Source: Iris pallida (Eukaryota > Streptophyta > Magnoliopsida > Asparagales > Iridaceae). Taken from it: 64,000 bases of DNA. The position numbers and the translations under genes are program-made. This document shows, piece after piece, positions 11,616-22,280 of this stretch. Location: assembly GCA_029216955.1 (NCBI GenBank), contig JANAVB010004058.1:1-64000 (forward strand), read 5' to 3'. Within the stretch, counting starts at the first letter, position 1. The number at the start of each line of letters is the position of its first letter. The notes beneath the pieces were generated by a model. The model was given only the letters and a program-made list of their open reading frames with translations. It searched no databases and was not told where the DNA came from.

Positions 11616-13000
11616 CTTCTTCAGGGTGAGCTCCAGATTGGCAGAAGCTCGACTAAGTCTGTCAGCCTCCTGGATAACAAGTCCCTTTTCGGTACGGGCG
11701 GCTTCGAGCTCAGACTCCAAAAAGGCCAGCTTTCTCTGGAGCTCAAGAATCTGCTCCCTGGTGTCAATTACCCCGCGGGAGGCGGTCGCTTTCCGAGCTG
11801 TACAATCTTTATTTCTACGGCTCAATTGATCGTATAACTGGGACAGATCATGACGGTCCTTCAGTATGGTCGGCTTGATCGAATCCCGAGCAAGCCTCAC
11901 CTTCTCCACCACAGTTATGAGGAAAGTGCGCTCTTGATCTATTGTCGCAGACAGATCAGCTTGCCACAGCACGTGAAACTGGGTCACAAGTCGATCAGCC
12001 TCTAGCGGTTTGGGCTCCAGAAGAGCAGCTAGCCCCGTCCCACCAAGGAGTGTTCTAAGGATATCGATTTGGCCACCGACGCTCTGACGGGCCATAGCAA
12101 AGGGAGTCCCCCTCTCCACAGCTGCCTCAACCCCTCTCTTCAGGTGGCGGTAAAAGCTGTCAACCACATCCTGTGACACTTCATCCAAAACTTCTGTAGG
12201 GGACGACGTTAAAGGAAATATAGCTGGCAGTGTCGAAGGAGTAGCATCGAAACTTGCCATCCCTGCCACCAGGGAAACAAATTTTGTACGAAAAGACGCA
12301 TGAATAGCGGCTAGCTCCTCTTCCGCCGCCCGGAGAGCTTGGATACTCGGCAAGGCGGACAGGTTAACCCCCGAAACCATATTCGCAGAGGAAGACGCAG
12401 GAAGCGTTGTTCCCTGTTCCAACTGTGCCACCACTTGGGCCCCCGAACTCGACCCAGCTGGAGGCCCCTCAATATAGATTAGAGAGAAGGAGGCACACGT
12501 GCTTCCATCAGATCCCCTCCGGTAGAGTCCGCCCCGACAATGTCCGTCACCAGCAATAAAGGGGCGGGACCTGTTCGTCCAAAGCAACCATCAATCGACG
12601 TAACCCGAAGGATGTGATGACAGAGTAGATAGGCCTCCTCACAAGTTAAGATTCGGTTTATCTTACCAGGGGAGGAGCATGGAGGCCGCAACTTGCTCGC
12701 TGCTGACATAGTATCCTCACCCGCGACCTCCAAGTTTAATTCAACTGGTTTCTCTGCCCCAACCACCCCTGAAAGGGAGCCAGCCAGTTCAGCATCACCT
12801 CGTTGAAATTCAGCTGTCTCAGGGACAGGTGCAGTAGAGCCCTCGTCCCCATGGGTTGAGGTCTCAGCAAGGTGGGACTCCTCGGCCGCCTCCGGAAGAA
12901 CCCCAGCAGAAATGATAGCGGTACACATATCATTGACCAAAGTGGTCAGGGCCAGATCGACCTCAGCGGTCGGGTCCCGAGAAACCGACTCCTCTGACGC
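11607..13000 (-). pseudogene. TatB accessory gene, 3' exon (coiled coil)
   Basis: The exon begins after the acceptor TTTGTAG|GCG at 13001. It encodes an acidic Glu/Ser-rich part, then from about 12350 a long helical region (DIDTREQILELQRKL-like heptads with LESELEAARTEK and EADRLSRASANLEL) predicted as coiled coil, ending at 11607. A switch between two frames near 12480-12590 means either an indel or an intron I did not resolve. TatE has a coiled coil at the same place. The true C-terminus may be cut by the junction at 11600. Confidence 0.6.
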
Positions 13001-13065
13001 CTACAAAGAGCAAAAGAAAATGATTATGCCATAATTTAGAAAAAGAAGGAGAAGGTAGTTGAAAT

Positions 13066-14500
13066 TCAAATCACCTCAGAAACAGCGTCAATATCCTCAA
13101 TAAACAGTCTGTGATGTCTTACCGCAGCTCGCTTCGTAGAGTAGGTTCTGCCATCATCAGTGAACATACGCCTGCTTCGCTTGCACGAAGGACCAGGCAC
13201 AGCAGGCGGCTTCCCCGCCACCATGTCATCCAGCACAATAGGTGACTGATCCTCCACCTCCTCGTCCGAAGGATGGAACGAATTATCGGCATCCTGCTCA
13301 TCATCCTCTTTGCCCGCCGTCGTGGCCTCCGAGTCCGGCACAGGAACCATATTCGCCTTTTTCTTTCTCTTTTTGGACCCCTCGGGCTTCTCTGCCAAGC
13401 TAGTACCGACAATAAAGCTGGTACTCATGTCAAAATTAACGGGAGGCTTGCTCGTCGTAACATGATTGGGTTGGAGTTAGGGAGCCCACCATCCTCCTGC
13501 TCAATGGTACCATATTGAACCACGAGAGGGGAAAATGATGTTCCATTGTGGGAATATGGATCTCCACCCCGTCCACAGTAAAGTCCCAACTCTCAGAAAT
13601 GTCCAGCACTCGGGGGTTCTTTATGGATAGAGCATCCCAGAAGAGAAAGGATGGTTTCAGATACTCTCCTTCCAGCCTTCCCGAGTTCATCATAGTACAA
13701 AAAAAGTGGAAAGGCTGGTTATTGATGGCGCTCACCCTCTCCAAAGGCTCATCGACGGGAAGCTGATCTGACACACGTCGAACCAAGTCGTCGAGCTGTA
13801 CACCCGTGGCATATTGGGCTGAACCCACCAAAAGCTCTCCTGCTGGATTGATTGGCAGATCCACTGAAGAAAGAACAAAAAAAAATAGGATTAAAAGATG
13901 GTTAAAACGAAACCACTTGAAGTTTCTTAAAAAAGCTCCTATGAGCCTATGCGGCTCGGTTCAACAAAGCCTTATGCGGCCCAAATTCAGTTAGGTTTCA
14001 TGCGGCACTGCTACGATAGAGCCTATGCGGTTCGATTGAGCTTATGCAGTTCTATTCAGCAGATGAGCTTATGTAGCATGACTTAGCGAAGCTTTATGCG
14101 GTCCAGTTCATCATGAGCTCATGCGGTACCGTTCAATGGGACTTCATGTGGTTCAAATCCAGAAGTGCTCCTGCGGCTCAAGCCCTTCTCATGCGGCTCA
14201 AACACAGGGAATGCCCCATGCGGCTCGAATATGAGAAGGTCGTGCGGCCCATGCAACATATGTGGTTTTCATCATGTTGAACTTAGGCAGTTCAATAAAG
14301 ACGAAGGATGAAGGCTTGTGCATAAATTATGCAACAGAACCATGGTTTTTAGGGTTCAAAGCATTCAAATATTCCATCCAATCCTTACCCTTAAAAGCAG
14401 GATGGACGTCAGGGTGCACTTCAGGCGTAGTGGCCGACGAGGAAGCCGCTTTTTTGCCCTTCGCAGCAGCAGAGGCAGCCTTGGAAGACTTGGGGTCCAT
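13066..14500 (-). pseudogene. TatB accessory gene, 5' exons
   Basis: Exon 1 (14500-14389) encodes the basic start MDPKSSKAASAAAKGKKAASSS and ends at AAGG|GTAAGG. A motif-rich intron follows to 13864 (TTCTTCAG|TG). Exon 2 (13863-13075) starts VDLPINPAGELL and contains FLFWDAL, matching FLFGDAI in TatE. After a frame change near 13436 it goes directly to a Lys/Arg and acidic stretch (GSKKRKKK..., CKRSRR) with nuclear-localisation character. The large PMD core of TatE is missing here. A second intron, 13074-13001, has GAG|GTGATT and TTTGTAG ends. Intron position and phase match TatA and TatE. Confidence 0.6.
13864..14388 (-). repeat. TatB first intron with ATGCGGC motif copies
   Basis: Between 13935 and 14250 at least twelve ATGCGGC copies or one-base variants occur at 20-40 bp spacing (CATGCGGCTC, ATGCGGTTC, ATGTGGTTC). 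The intron has GT..AG ends with a T-rich acceptor tract. The equivalent introns of TatA and TatE are loaded with their own motifs. Confidence 0.7.
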
Positions 14501-14598
14501 TATCGTCCGACGGTCGGAGAAGGAGGACAAAAGAAGAAAATTAGGGCAGCAAGAGATGAGAGAGAGAGTAAAGAAGTCTCTCCGACTGAATACGTTCA

Positions 14599-14610
14599 TA
14601 TTTATAGGCA
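14599..14610 (-). promoter_or_regulatory. TATA box of TatB accessory gene
   Basis: On the minus strand GCCTATAAATAT lies about 100 bases before the ATG at 14500, followed by a CT-rich leader. ATGCGGC copies lie just upstream, at 14795-14935. Confidence 0.6.
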
Positions 14611-14943
14611 AAAGGAGGGCGCTTCGATCCGCGTGCAGCATGAAAACTGACTCTTCGGTTGTCCAGACGAACCGACTAAATAAAGGCCAAACTCTTGGGA
14701 TCCTGCCCCGAAAAGCGGCTTCAAAATCTGACAGCAAATCAAAGGCAATTAATGCAAAAGATTTGCACATATGGCAGGATGACGTGGCAAGGACCTCATG
14801 CGGCCAGACAGCCTATACGGCCAGGAAGTCCATGCGGCTGGTTTGCCAATATGGCTCAGATGGCCATGCGGCTGAGGAGGCTATGCGGCTGGGACATCCA
14901 TGCGGCCAGAACATCCTATGTGGCCAGTGGAGTTTATACATAG

Positions 14944-15015
14944 CCATGCTTCTTATTCAAAGTATTTTAATTTTATAAAATGAAAACTTTGAAGGGGGGT
15001 CTTGTAGAAGCATGG
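14944..15015. other. PPT-bracketing hairpin of TatB
   Basis: CCATGCTTCT (14944-14953) pairs with AGAAGCATGG (15006-15015), and TTCAAAGT (14956-14963) with ACTTTGAA (14986-14993), around ATTTTATAAAAT. The polypurine tract GAAGGGGGGTCT (14991-15002) and the LTR start TGTAG lie in the 3' arm. This is the mirror image of the TatA hairpin, as expected for the opposite strand. Confidence 0.75.
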
Positions 15016-16270
15016 AAAAGAATAAAGAAAGGTCCATGCGGCCAAGGATCCCCATGCGGCTCACGGGACCATGCGGCTCAAAAGTCTATATGGCTCAAAA
15101 AATTCCATGAGGCCCAGAGAGGAGCCACGTGACCTTCAACAGCTCTTCCCTTCGTCTTTTACTGCATTTAATGACCTGACGGATGACAGCTCTGACATAA
15201 AGGCGCAATAATGACTGACATAATGGCGCATTCCTAGGGAATAGAAGAAAATCTTCTCACAGCTGGCAGAATCCATCAAATCTCGAGGCATACGGCTGCT
15301 GTATTTATGCGATCACCCACTTCATACGGCCGCCCATCTTCATGTGGCCGCCCATCAGCATGCGGCTGCCCACTTCATGCGGCCGCCCATCTTCATGCGG
15401 CTGCATCCCTTATGCGGCCGCCCATCAGCATGCGGCTGTCCACTCCCATGCGGATGCCCATCTACATGCGGCTGTTCATCCCCATGCGGCTACCCATCTT
15501 CATGCGGCCGTTCATCCTCATGCGGCCCACCCATATGCGGCTCTGCCAAGATGACCCAGTGGAGACACGTGGCGCTTTCTACGATGATTGAGACACGTGG
15601 CAGTCTTATCTTCCTAAAATTATGGATGCTAACAAATCCTAACAAAATCAGATTTGTTACAATCACCATAAGTGCCCAGATCAAATCAAATCGAGCAAAT
15701 TAGACACGTGGCAGGCCATTAAAAGTCGCGAATATTCATGGCAATCAACATTTATTGCCCACAGAGATTTAATTCAATCACATTAATTGCTTAAATCTAT
15801 TTTATGCAAGATGGCGACCCAGATTAATTAACTCTTAGGCCGTCGACTTTTGAGAATGGGTAATCATTGCAAACCCTAATGATGCCCCCCACTCTTATAA
15901 ATAGCAAGGTGCTATTCCCTTGCAAAGCCCCCCCGGCGGATCCAGAGAGAATCAGAGAGAGAATATACAGAGATCGAAAGGACATAGGAGCATATACAGA
16001 GAGAACAAGGAGAGCATTTCTTCATCAACGCCAAGCAGTTCTTCTCCAGAGCCAAGGCTGCACCCGATCGTCCAAGGAGTAAGGCAGAGCTGCCGTTGCT
16101 TTCCCGAGCCTCTATCGTCACCTCCAAGAATCTAAAATTAACAATTGTACTTAGATTAATGTACCTAGGTTTTCGTCCCTAGGCTTTCTTTGTACAAGCG
16201 AGTTTGTATTGTGAAGTAAAAGTCCAGTCCTCCGATAATTGTTCTGTTCTTTTATATTTCATGGCAAACA
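15003..16270 (+). repeat. TatB 3' LTR
   Basis: The LTR begins TGTAGAAGCATGG after the polypurine tract and ends ATTTCATGGCAAACA (1268 bp). The TATA box CTTATAAATAGC is at 15894-15905, with CCCTAGGCTTTCTTTGTACAAG in the R/U5 part. U3 contains a dense ATGCGGC array. The sequence after it (CGCAC...) does not repeat the sequence left of the TatA LTR, so the pair was not inserted as one unit. Confidence 0.85.
15326..15542 (+). repeat. Dense CATGCGGC array in TatB U3
   Basis: Thirteen copies or one-base variants of CATGCGGC lie in about 217 bases at spacings of 11-25 bases. Both CATACGGC and CATGTGGC occur, as CG-decay products would. Alanine/His/Arg-rich frames through it are artefacts of the repeat. 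Confidence 0.85.
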
Positions 16271-16588
16271 CGCACCAGCCGAGGTTCCGGAGAGAGAATA
16301 TCTCCCAGTTGCCATCACGGCTATCGATGCTGTAAACCTCTCTAATTTTTTAGAATTTCTATTATATATTTATTAAATATTTTAGTAATTTTCTATTTAT
16401 TAAATAGCTTAGTAATAAATTATATGATTTTCTTATATATAAATACTAACTAATAGATAATATTATATAAATAAGTTATAAGAATTTTGCACAAGTTATA
16501 TTTTTCTTCTACCAAAATATTGATAAGCTATATTTTAGTGCTGAATTTTTTTAATAATTTTTTGGATTTTTTTTGCATTCATATATAT
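16271..16588 (+). repeat. Fragment with chromovirus-like LTR start
   Basis: TGTAAACCTCTCTAATTTTTTAGAATTTC from 16331 resembles the start of the 1232-4218 LTR (TGTAAGCCCCCTGATTTTTGGAATTT). Very AT-rich sequence follows until CopII begins at 16589. It is probably the interrupted beginning of another chromovirus LTR. No gene is seen. Confidence 0.35.
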
Positions 16589-17060
16589 TGTTGACCCAAA
16601 CTGGATTATAGTAAACCTAATTTAGAGAATTAACAAAATGATATCTGATATGATCCAATAAGACACATCATGCTCAAGACAAAACATCATCTACGATCCA
16701 ATACAACGTATCAAGTTCAAGACAGACGTCGTCAACAAAGCTGTTATAATGCAAATGTGTTTGTTCTCAGTATGTAATTTTTTAATTAATTGAGTCTAGG
16801 TTAATGTACATTGAGTCGCACTGAGTCATCTCAACCCCTAGACTTATTACTCTAAGCTCTACCATACAATCCCTGAACCAAACCAAACCACTCTAGCCTA
16901 TATAGAGCTTCTGGCCCAAGGTAGACAGAGTTCGGGCCTAACTCTGCCTAATGCAGAACTCAGGCCGAACTCTGCCCCTTGAAAACTAGCAACCTAATTT
17001 TTTGGAATATCATGCTACGAGCTGTCCAATGTTCAAATTTTTGAATATTTGGGACGGAAT
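16589..17060 (+). repeat. CopII 5' LTR, left part
   Basis: It starts TGTTGACCCAAAC, like the CopI LTR (TGTTGACCCAAATC). Two degenerate dyads of the AGAGTTCGGGCCGAACTCT type lie at about 16926 and 16954. The part ends at GGAAT, where CopI is inserted; the LTR resumes at 26485. Confidence 0.85.
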
Positions 17061-18007
17061 TGTTGACCCAAATCACAGTCAACCAAATATTGATAAAATT
17101 GACAATATGATACTTGTCATAATTCAATATGACACATCAAGACAGAACTCAGTGTAAGACTGCGTGGGCTCTCTCCTACAGCGTACTCGGTTTTTGAGTC
17201 TGTATTTTTACATTTGTTGAGTCTAGCTAAATATAAACTAAGTAGCACTGAGTATTCTGGGCCTACACCCTATCTCCAAACAAAACCAAAAGCTCCCCCA
17301 AACCAAACTAGCCCAAAAAAGCCCATTCGAGCAATTCTGTCCTATGGAGACAGAGTTTGGGCCGAACTCTGCCTCCATACAGAGTTTGGGCCGAACTCTG
17401 TCCCCTAAATTATAGGACCCTAATTTTTAGGGTTTGCTATATGATAGTTGTCCAACGGCCAAAAATTTGAATTCTTGACACAGAATTCTGGCCAAATTCT
17501 ACCTATCCCAACTAGTATAAAGAGGCCTTGAATTCTTTCATTTTCAATCATCCAATTATCTTTTCTTCTCTTCTCTTCTCTATAAGCGTCATACAAGCCT
17601 TAACCTTCTCATCTACTAGCCACAAGCTTCCTAAGCCTCAAAGTGCTCAGTGCTATTCAGTTAGGAGTTTATGCAAGAGTCAAGAAAGTCGCTTGAAAAA
17701 TTCTAAGCATCGCCACAATGATCTTTGTAAGAAGTTGACGTGATCTTCTGAAGAAAAGGCACGAGTTGTAACTACTATTTCACAAATAGTGGATTTAATC
17801 CTGAGCTAAAGTTCTCAGGCCTGGACTAGTCCTCCACGAAGGAAATTAGGTTAAAAACGACTGTGTTTGCGTATGCTCTCTTGATCTTTTTATTTCCGTA
17901 TTTACTACTCTGATTATTTACTATTGGTAAAAAGAGTTTAATTTTTATTTGGCTATTATTGTTATAAACTCTATTCACCTACTCTAGAGTAGCCTACCTG
18001 TTCTTTA
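17061..18007 (+). repeat. CopI 5' LTR
   Basis: TGTTGACCC start; end at CTGTTCTTTA just before the PBS (947 bp; the 3' copy ends TTTTTCA). U3 carries two AGAGTTYGGGCCGAACTCT dyads at 17351 and 17380. A TATA-like AGTATAAAGAG lies at about 17513, followed by a TC-rich leader. Confidence 0.9.
17351..17400. promoter_or_regulatory. Paired dyad in CopI 5' LTR U3
   Basis: Two copies of AGAGTTTGGGCCGAACTCT start 29 bases apart. Each arm is inverted around a single central base; one arm position is T where the other copies have C. The same pair, at the same 28-30 base spacing, recurs in the 3' LTR, the CopII LTR and upstream of the accessory ORF. Confidence 0.7.
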
Positions 18008-18009
18008 AT

Positions 18010-18021
18010 TGGTATCAGAGC
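18010..18021 (+). other. CopI primer-binding site
   Basis: TGGTATCAGAGC two bases after the LTR is the standard copia PBS, complementary to the 3' end of initiator methionine tRNA. Confidence 0.9.
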
Positions 18022-18061
18022 TCTGTTCTCTTAACAAGGACTAACATCCTAGAGCTGATCC

Positions 18062-19538
18062 ATGGCAACCACACAACCTACGTTTTCCAACCATGGTGAA
18101 GGACAGTCCACTCATAGGCCACCCCTATTTGATGAAACCAACTACACCTTTTGGAAAACTAGGATGAGCTTCTATCTTAAGTCTTTAGACTTCGACCTGT
18201 GGACTATTGTCACCGATGGTTACAAAAAGCCCTCCAGGATAGTTGTCGATGGAGATCTCATCGAAAAACCCAACGACAAATATTCTGACGAGGAAAAGAA
18301 ATAGGCGAGTCTAAATGCTAGAGCTATTAATGCTCTTTTCTATGCAATAGACATGAATGAATTTAACAGGGTCTCGACATGCACCACCTCGCACGAAGTA
18401 TAGAAGCTTCTAGAAGTGACGCATGAAGGAACCACTCAAGTCAAGGAATCTAAAATTAGTCGTCTTACTCAAGAATACAAGGCGTTCAAGATGAAACCGA
18501 ATGAGACGATCACCCAAATGTTCACAAGGTTTCTTGGCGTCATCAACCCTCTGTCATCCCTTGGCAAACAATATACAAATCATGAGAAGATCTGCAAGTT
18601 ACTTAGGAGGCTACCAAAGATCTGGAACCCTAAGTTAACAGCTATTATAAAAGGCAATGATCTCACCAAAATGTCTATGAAAACGTTGATGGGAAAGTTG
18701 ATGACCCACGAGCTCGACCTCAAAGACTTCGATGAACCTGCTCCAAAGGCAAAAGAGATTGCCCTAAAAGCTCATCGTCGAAGGGCTGATCCTGAAGAGA
18801 CTGACGACGACAATTCTGAAGGTGATGATCAAGCTCTTCTAGTCCGCAACTTCAAGAAGTTACATCGTTTCAATCGAAGAAAAAAGGAACAACAAGAAGA
18901 CGACCAGGAAGAACCAACGTGCTACGGCTGCAAAAAGATTGGACACGTTAGAAAGGACTGTCCCTTCGCAAAGAAAGACAACAGATATGAGAAGCCCTAT
19001 TAGAAGCCTTCTTCACAAAAGTATGCCGATACTAATATTTGGAACGAAAGCGAAGCAAATGATTCTGAGGAAGAAAATGACTCTCCTCAAGACACCGCAA
19101 ATGTCTGCCTAATGGCAACATCCGAGAAGGTAACTAGCGAAACTCTCGATGACTTTACATTTGATGAACTTGGCGATGCATTTAATGATTTACTAAATGA
19201 CCACAAGAAAGTCATTAGTAAATATAAGCATGCCAAGGAGAAAATCAAAGGCTATAAAATAGAGATTCAAATTTTTTTCTTTACTTGATAATGTTAGAGA
19301 CACTCCACCCACGGAAGTCACTGATGAGGTGTCCAAGCTTAAGTTAAGCTTACATGATACCGAAGCACTTATTAAAAAGCAAACACGTGAGATCTTAGCA
19401 CTCAACAAAGAGCTTGCTGAAGAAAAGAACAAACACAAGATCTCTATTGCTACGATTGATGGTCTAAATGCTAAGTGTAATGAACTGAATGCTGCCTCTA
19501 AAAAATTAGAGATTAGATTGGGGAAACAAGTTGCTTAA
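18062..19538 (+). pseudogene. CopI gag
   Basis: The structural protein that packages element RNA. It starts MATTQPTFSNHGEG; the capsid-like part has FWKTRMSFYLKSLDFDLW and MFTRFLGVINPLSSLG. A zinc knuckle CYGCKKIGHVRKDC (CX2CX4HX4C) follows, then an acidic stretch (FTFDELGDAFNDLL) and a coiled coil (SKLKLSLHDTEALIKKQ...). TAG codons at 18302, near 18402 and at 19001, plus a frame change near 19270 in a T-run, disable it. The same order in CopII confirms the reading. Confidence 0.85.
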
Positions 19539-20057
19539 CCTCAAACCCAATCACACAGTCATAAAACACACACAAAATACAAGACCACTCATAATAGTAA
19601 AACATGTCACCCACATGCAATACGTAACCATGCTTATATGTACACATACTTTCATGCAGCACGTAAACCACATACACATAGACATCATTCTCAATCTACT
19701 CATAACTATTATCTTGCTGCTACATATAGTCACTATCCTGCTAACTATCACCATACTGCACATAGACATAACTATCATCCTGCTACTACATATAGTCACT
19801 ATCCTGCTGTTCTATACAACTATCACCATACTGCATATAGACATCACTATCAACCTTCTTCCAACACAAATAGGCATGCTACTTGCACATACTGTGGATT
19901 ATATGGTCATATCTCACCACATTGTAGAATTAGGAAATTAGTTGATATTAATCTATATGCATGGGTACCGAAGACTAACATTTCAGGACCCACAAGAACT
20001 TGGGTACCAAAGGTCACATCTACTCTTGATGTAGGTGGACCTTCTTTCCTCAACTAA
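19539..20057 (+). pseudogene. CopI His/Tyr-rich linker and second zinc knuckle
   Basis: A stretch of near-repeats (about 66 bases, copies near 19725 and 19791) encodes His-Tyr-Pro-Ala-Thr units such as NYHPATTYSHYP. It ends in a second knuckle, CTYCGLYGHISPHC, then WVPK repeats (AWVPKTN, TWVPKVT). CopII keeps a shorter version, in which the knuckle His is Tyr. It leads into protease. Confidence 0.7.
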
Positions 20058-20440
20058 AAGCAAGTGGATTCTCGATAGTGGATGCTCACGACATATGACG
20101 GGAGACGCAAATCTTTTTGCATCACTATCGATGAAGAGGAAGGGTATGTATCCTTCGGTAACAATTTAAAGGGCAACATCATAGGTAATGGTACTATTGG
20201 TTATCCACCTTCTCCTGTAATAAAGGATGTCTATCTAGTGACCGAGTTAAAGCATAACCTGCTCAGCATAAGTTATCTTGCTGATCATGGATATGATATT
20301 AACTTTGGACAAAATAAATACTATATTTATGATAGGTCAATGGAAGACATTGCTTTTGAAGGGATAAGAGAAGATAACATTTATATTTTCTATCTATCTA
20401 GAAATACTAATAGTGCAGGAAGATGCCTCAACTCCTACAA
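20058..20440 (+). pseudogene. CopI protease
   Basis: Aspartic protease that would cut the polyprotein. The active site WILDSGCSRHMTGD is at about 20065-20100 but lies in a different frame from both the zinc knuckle before it and GYVSFGNNLKGNIIGNG after it (from about 20140), so small indels flank it. The region ends with LVTELKHNLLSISYLADHGYDI. Confidence 0.8.
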
Positions 20441-21400
20441 GGATGAGAGACTGTTGTGGCACAAGCGTTTTGGTCATGCCAATATGGATACTATATCCAG
20501 GCTATCGACAAAGAAGCTAGTAAGAGGTCTGCCTGACATCACATTTAAGAAGGACACGGTATGTGCCGAATGTGAACTGAATAAGGCAACCAAATCTTTA
20601 TTTCATTCCATAAACGCTGTAAGTACTACTAGACCCTTGCAACTACTGCACATGGACTTATTTGGTCCCAGTAGAGTAGCCAGTCTTGGTGGAAAACTCT
20701 ATGCTTTTGTTATAGTAGATGATTTTTCTAGATTTACTTGGGTTTTCTTCCTTTCAAACAAAAGCGATACGATTTTAGTTTTCAAAATCTTTGCCAAAAA
20801 GGTCCAAAACGAAAAAGGCTACATGAATACTCGAATCCGAAGTAATCATGGAGGCGAATTCGAAAATTCTGAGTTTTGCAAAACAAATGGTTTTGATCAT
20901 GAGTTTTCTTGTCCTCGAACTCCTCAACAAAATGGTGTTATGGAGCGGAAGAATAGGACTCTTGGCGATATGGCTAGAGTCATGTTGAATAAATTTTCAC
21001 TTCCGAAATATTTTTGGACAGAAGCTGTCAGTACAGCATGCCATGTTTTAAATAGGGTGCTTATTCGACCTATTTCGAAGAAAACACCTTACGAGCTTTG
21101 GTTTGGTAGGACTCCAAATGTCTCATATTTTAGAGTGTTTGGTTGTCGCTGTTTTATCCTAAATACCAAAGATAACTTAGGAAAATTTGATGCCAAAGCT
21201 GACGATGGTATTTTTCTTAGATATGCTGCCAACAGTAAGGGATATAGAGTGTTCAACAAACGCTCAATGATTGTAGAAGAATCTACTAATGTGACTTTTG
21301 ATGAGGAAAATAATGCAGCAGCTATCCCTGACGATGATGTTGAACCACCAACTTCTACGCCGATGACTACCACCCCTGAAACCAATTCTCTGGAGGGCTT
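20441..21400 (+). pseudogene. CopI integrase (catalytic Asp to Asn)
   Basis: HHCC finger: WHKRFGHAN...CAECELNK. Core: Asp in LLHMDLFGP; then IRSNHGGEF, where the family has a catalytic Asp (S-D-H/G-G-GEF) and this copy has Asn (AAT at 20844-20846; CopII has GDHGGEF); Glu in PQQNGVMERKNRTL. A C-terminal part (YFRVFGCRCFILN, DAKADDGIFLRYA) is present. The frame is open through RT. Loss of the second acidic residue predicts no strand transfer. Confidence 0.9.
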
Positions 21401-22280
21401 ACCAAAGAAGTTCGCATTCAAGCCATCACACCCAGAAAACTTGGTAATAGGTAAGGTACCATGCGGAGTAAGTACTCGATCATCGTTAAGAGATTCCATT
21501 GCTAGCACTGCTTTCATTTCGCAAATTGAGCCTAAAACTGTTTTAGAAGCTTTTAATGATGAGTTTTGGATTTTAGCTATACAAGAAAAACTCAACCAAT
21601 TCGAAAGAAGTCAGGTCTGGGAACTTGTTCCTAAACCAGCTAATCATTCGATTATTGGTACTAAATGGGTTTTTCGTAACAAAGTAAATGAAGATGGTTC
21701 AGTCACTCGCAACAAAGCTCGTCTAGTAGCTCAAGGATACAACCAAGAGGAAGGTATCGACTACGATGAGACGTATGCTCCTGTTGTAAGACTTGAATCC
21801 ATTCGGATGCTTTGTGCTTTTGCAAACTTTCAGAATTTTAAACTTTTCCAAATGGATGTCAAAAGTGCCTTTCTGAATGATTTTATTAAGGAGGAAGTTT
21901 TTTTAAAATAACCCCCTGGTTTTGAAAATCATAAATTTCTCGACCATGTTTTCAAACTTAAGAAAGCGCTATGGCCTCAAACAAGCCCCCAGAGCTTGGT
22001 ATGAACGCCTAAGCAATTTCTTACTAGATAAAGGTTTTTCAAAAGGGAGGATTGATACTACAATTTTTATCAAAAGTTTTCAAGACACCATTCTTTTAGT
22101 ACAAATCTATGTTGATGATATCATATTTGGGTCCACTAATAAAAATCTATGCCAAGATTTTGCTAAGTGTATACAGAACGAATTTGAGATGAGCATGATG
22201 GGGGAGCTCACTTACTTCCTTGGATTGCAAGTCAAACAAACTTTGCAAGGAACTTCATCAGCCAGTCAAAATACATAAAG
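21401..22280 (+). pseudogene. CopI reverse transcriptase
   Basis: Blocks NKVNEDGSVTRNKARLVAQGYNQ, ETYAPVVRLESIRML and FQMDVKSAFLN precede a TAA at 21909 in the conserved VKQPPGF. A two-base loss in ALYGLKQAPRAWY (about 21973) shifts the frame. The catalytic YVDD is at 22108-22119, then FLGLQVKQ. Another break near 22270 leads to RNase H. Confidence 0.9.

Larger units (their letters stand above)
11600..16270 (+). mobile_element. TatB: remnant of a plus-strand Tat element
   Basis: Only the 3' part is left: the antisense accessory gene (14500 to 11607, minus strand), its promoter, a polypurine-tract hairpin and the 3' LTR (15003-16270). Gag-pol, which should lie to the left in plus orientation, is absent; TatA pol in the opposite direction stands there. 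LTR ends and motif type match the TatA subfamily, but the LTRs are clearly diverged. Confidence 0.75.

Noticed and set aside
15307..15703. His/Ala and Met/Arg-rich ORFs in three frames
   Set aside because: All three frames are open only because of the CATGCGGC array; not protein coding.
4413..16270. One intact element with terminal LTRs
   Set aside because: LTRs are inverted, strongly diverged, and the flanks carry no duplication.
16340..16588. AT-rich matrix-attachment or replication region
   Set aside because: Composition alone; better read as an interrupted LTR.
19551..19799. Minus-strand Cys/Met-rich ORF
   Set aside because: Shadow of the His-rich repeat of the CopI linker.
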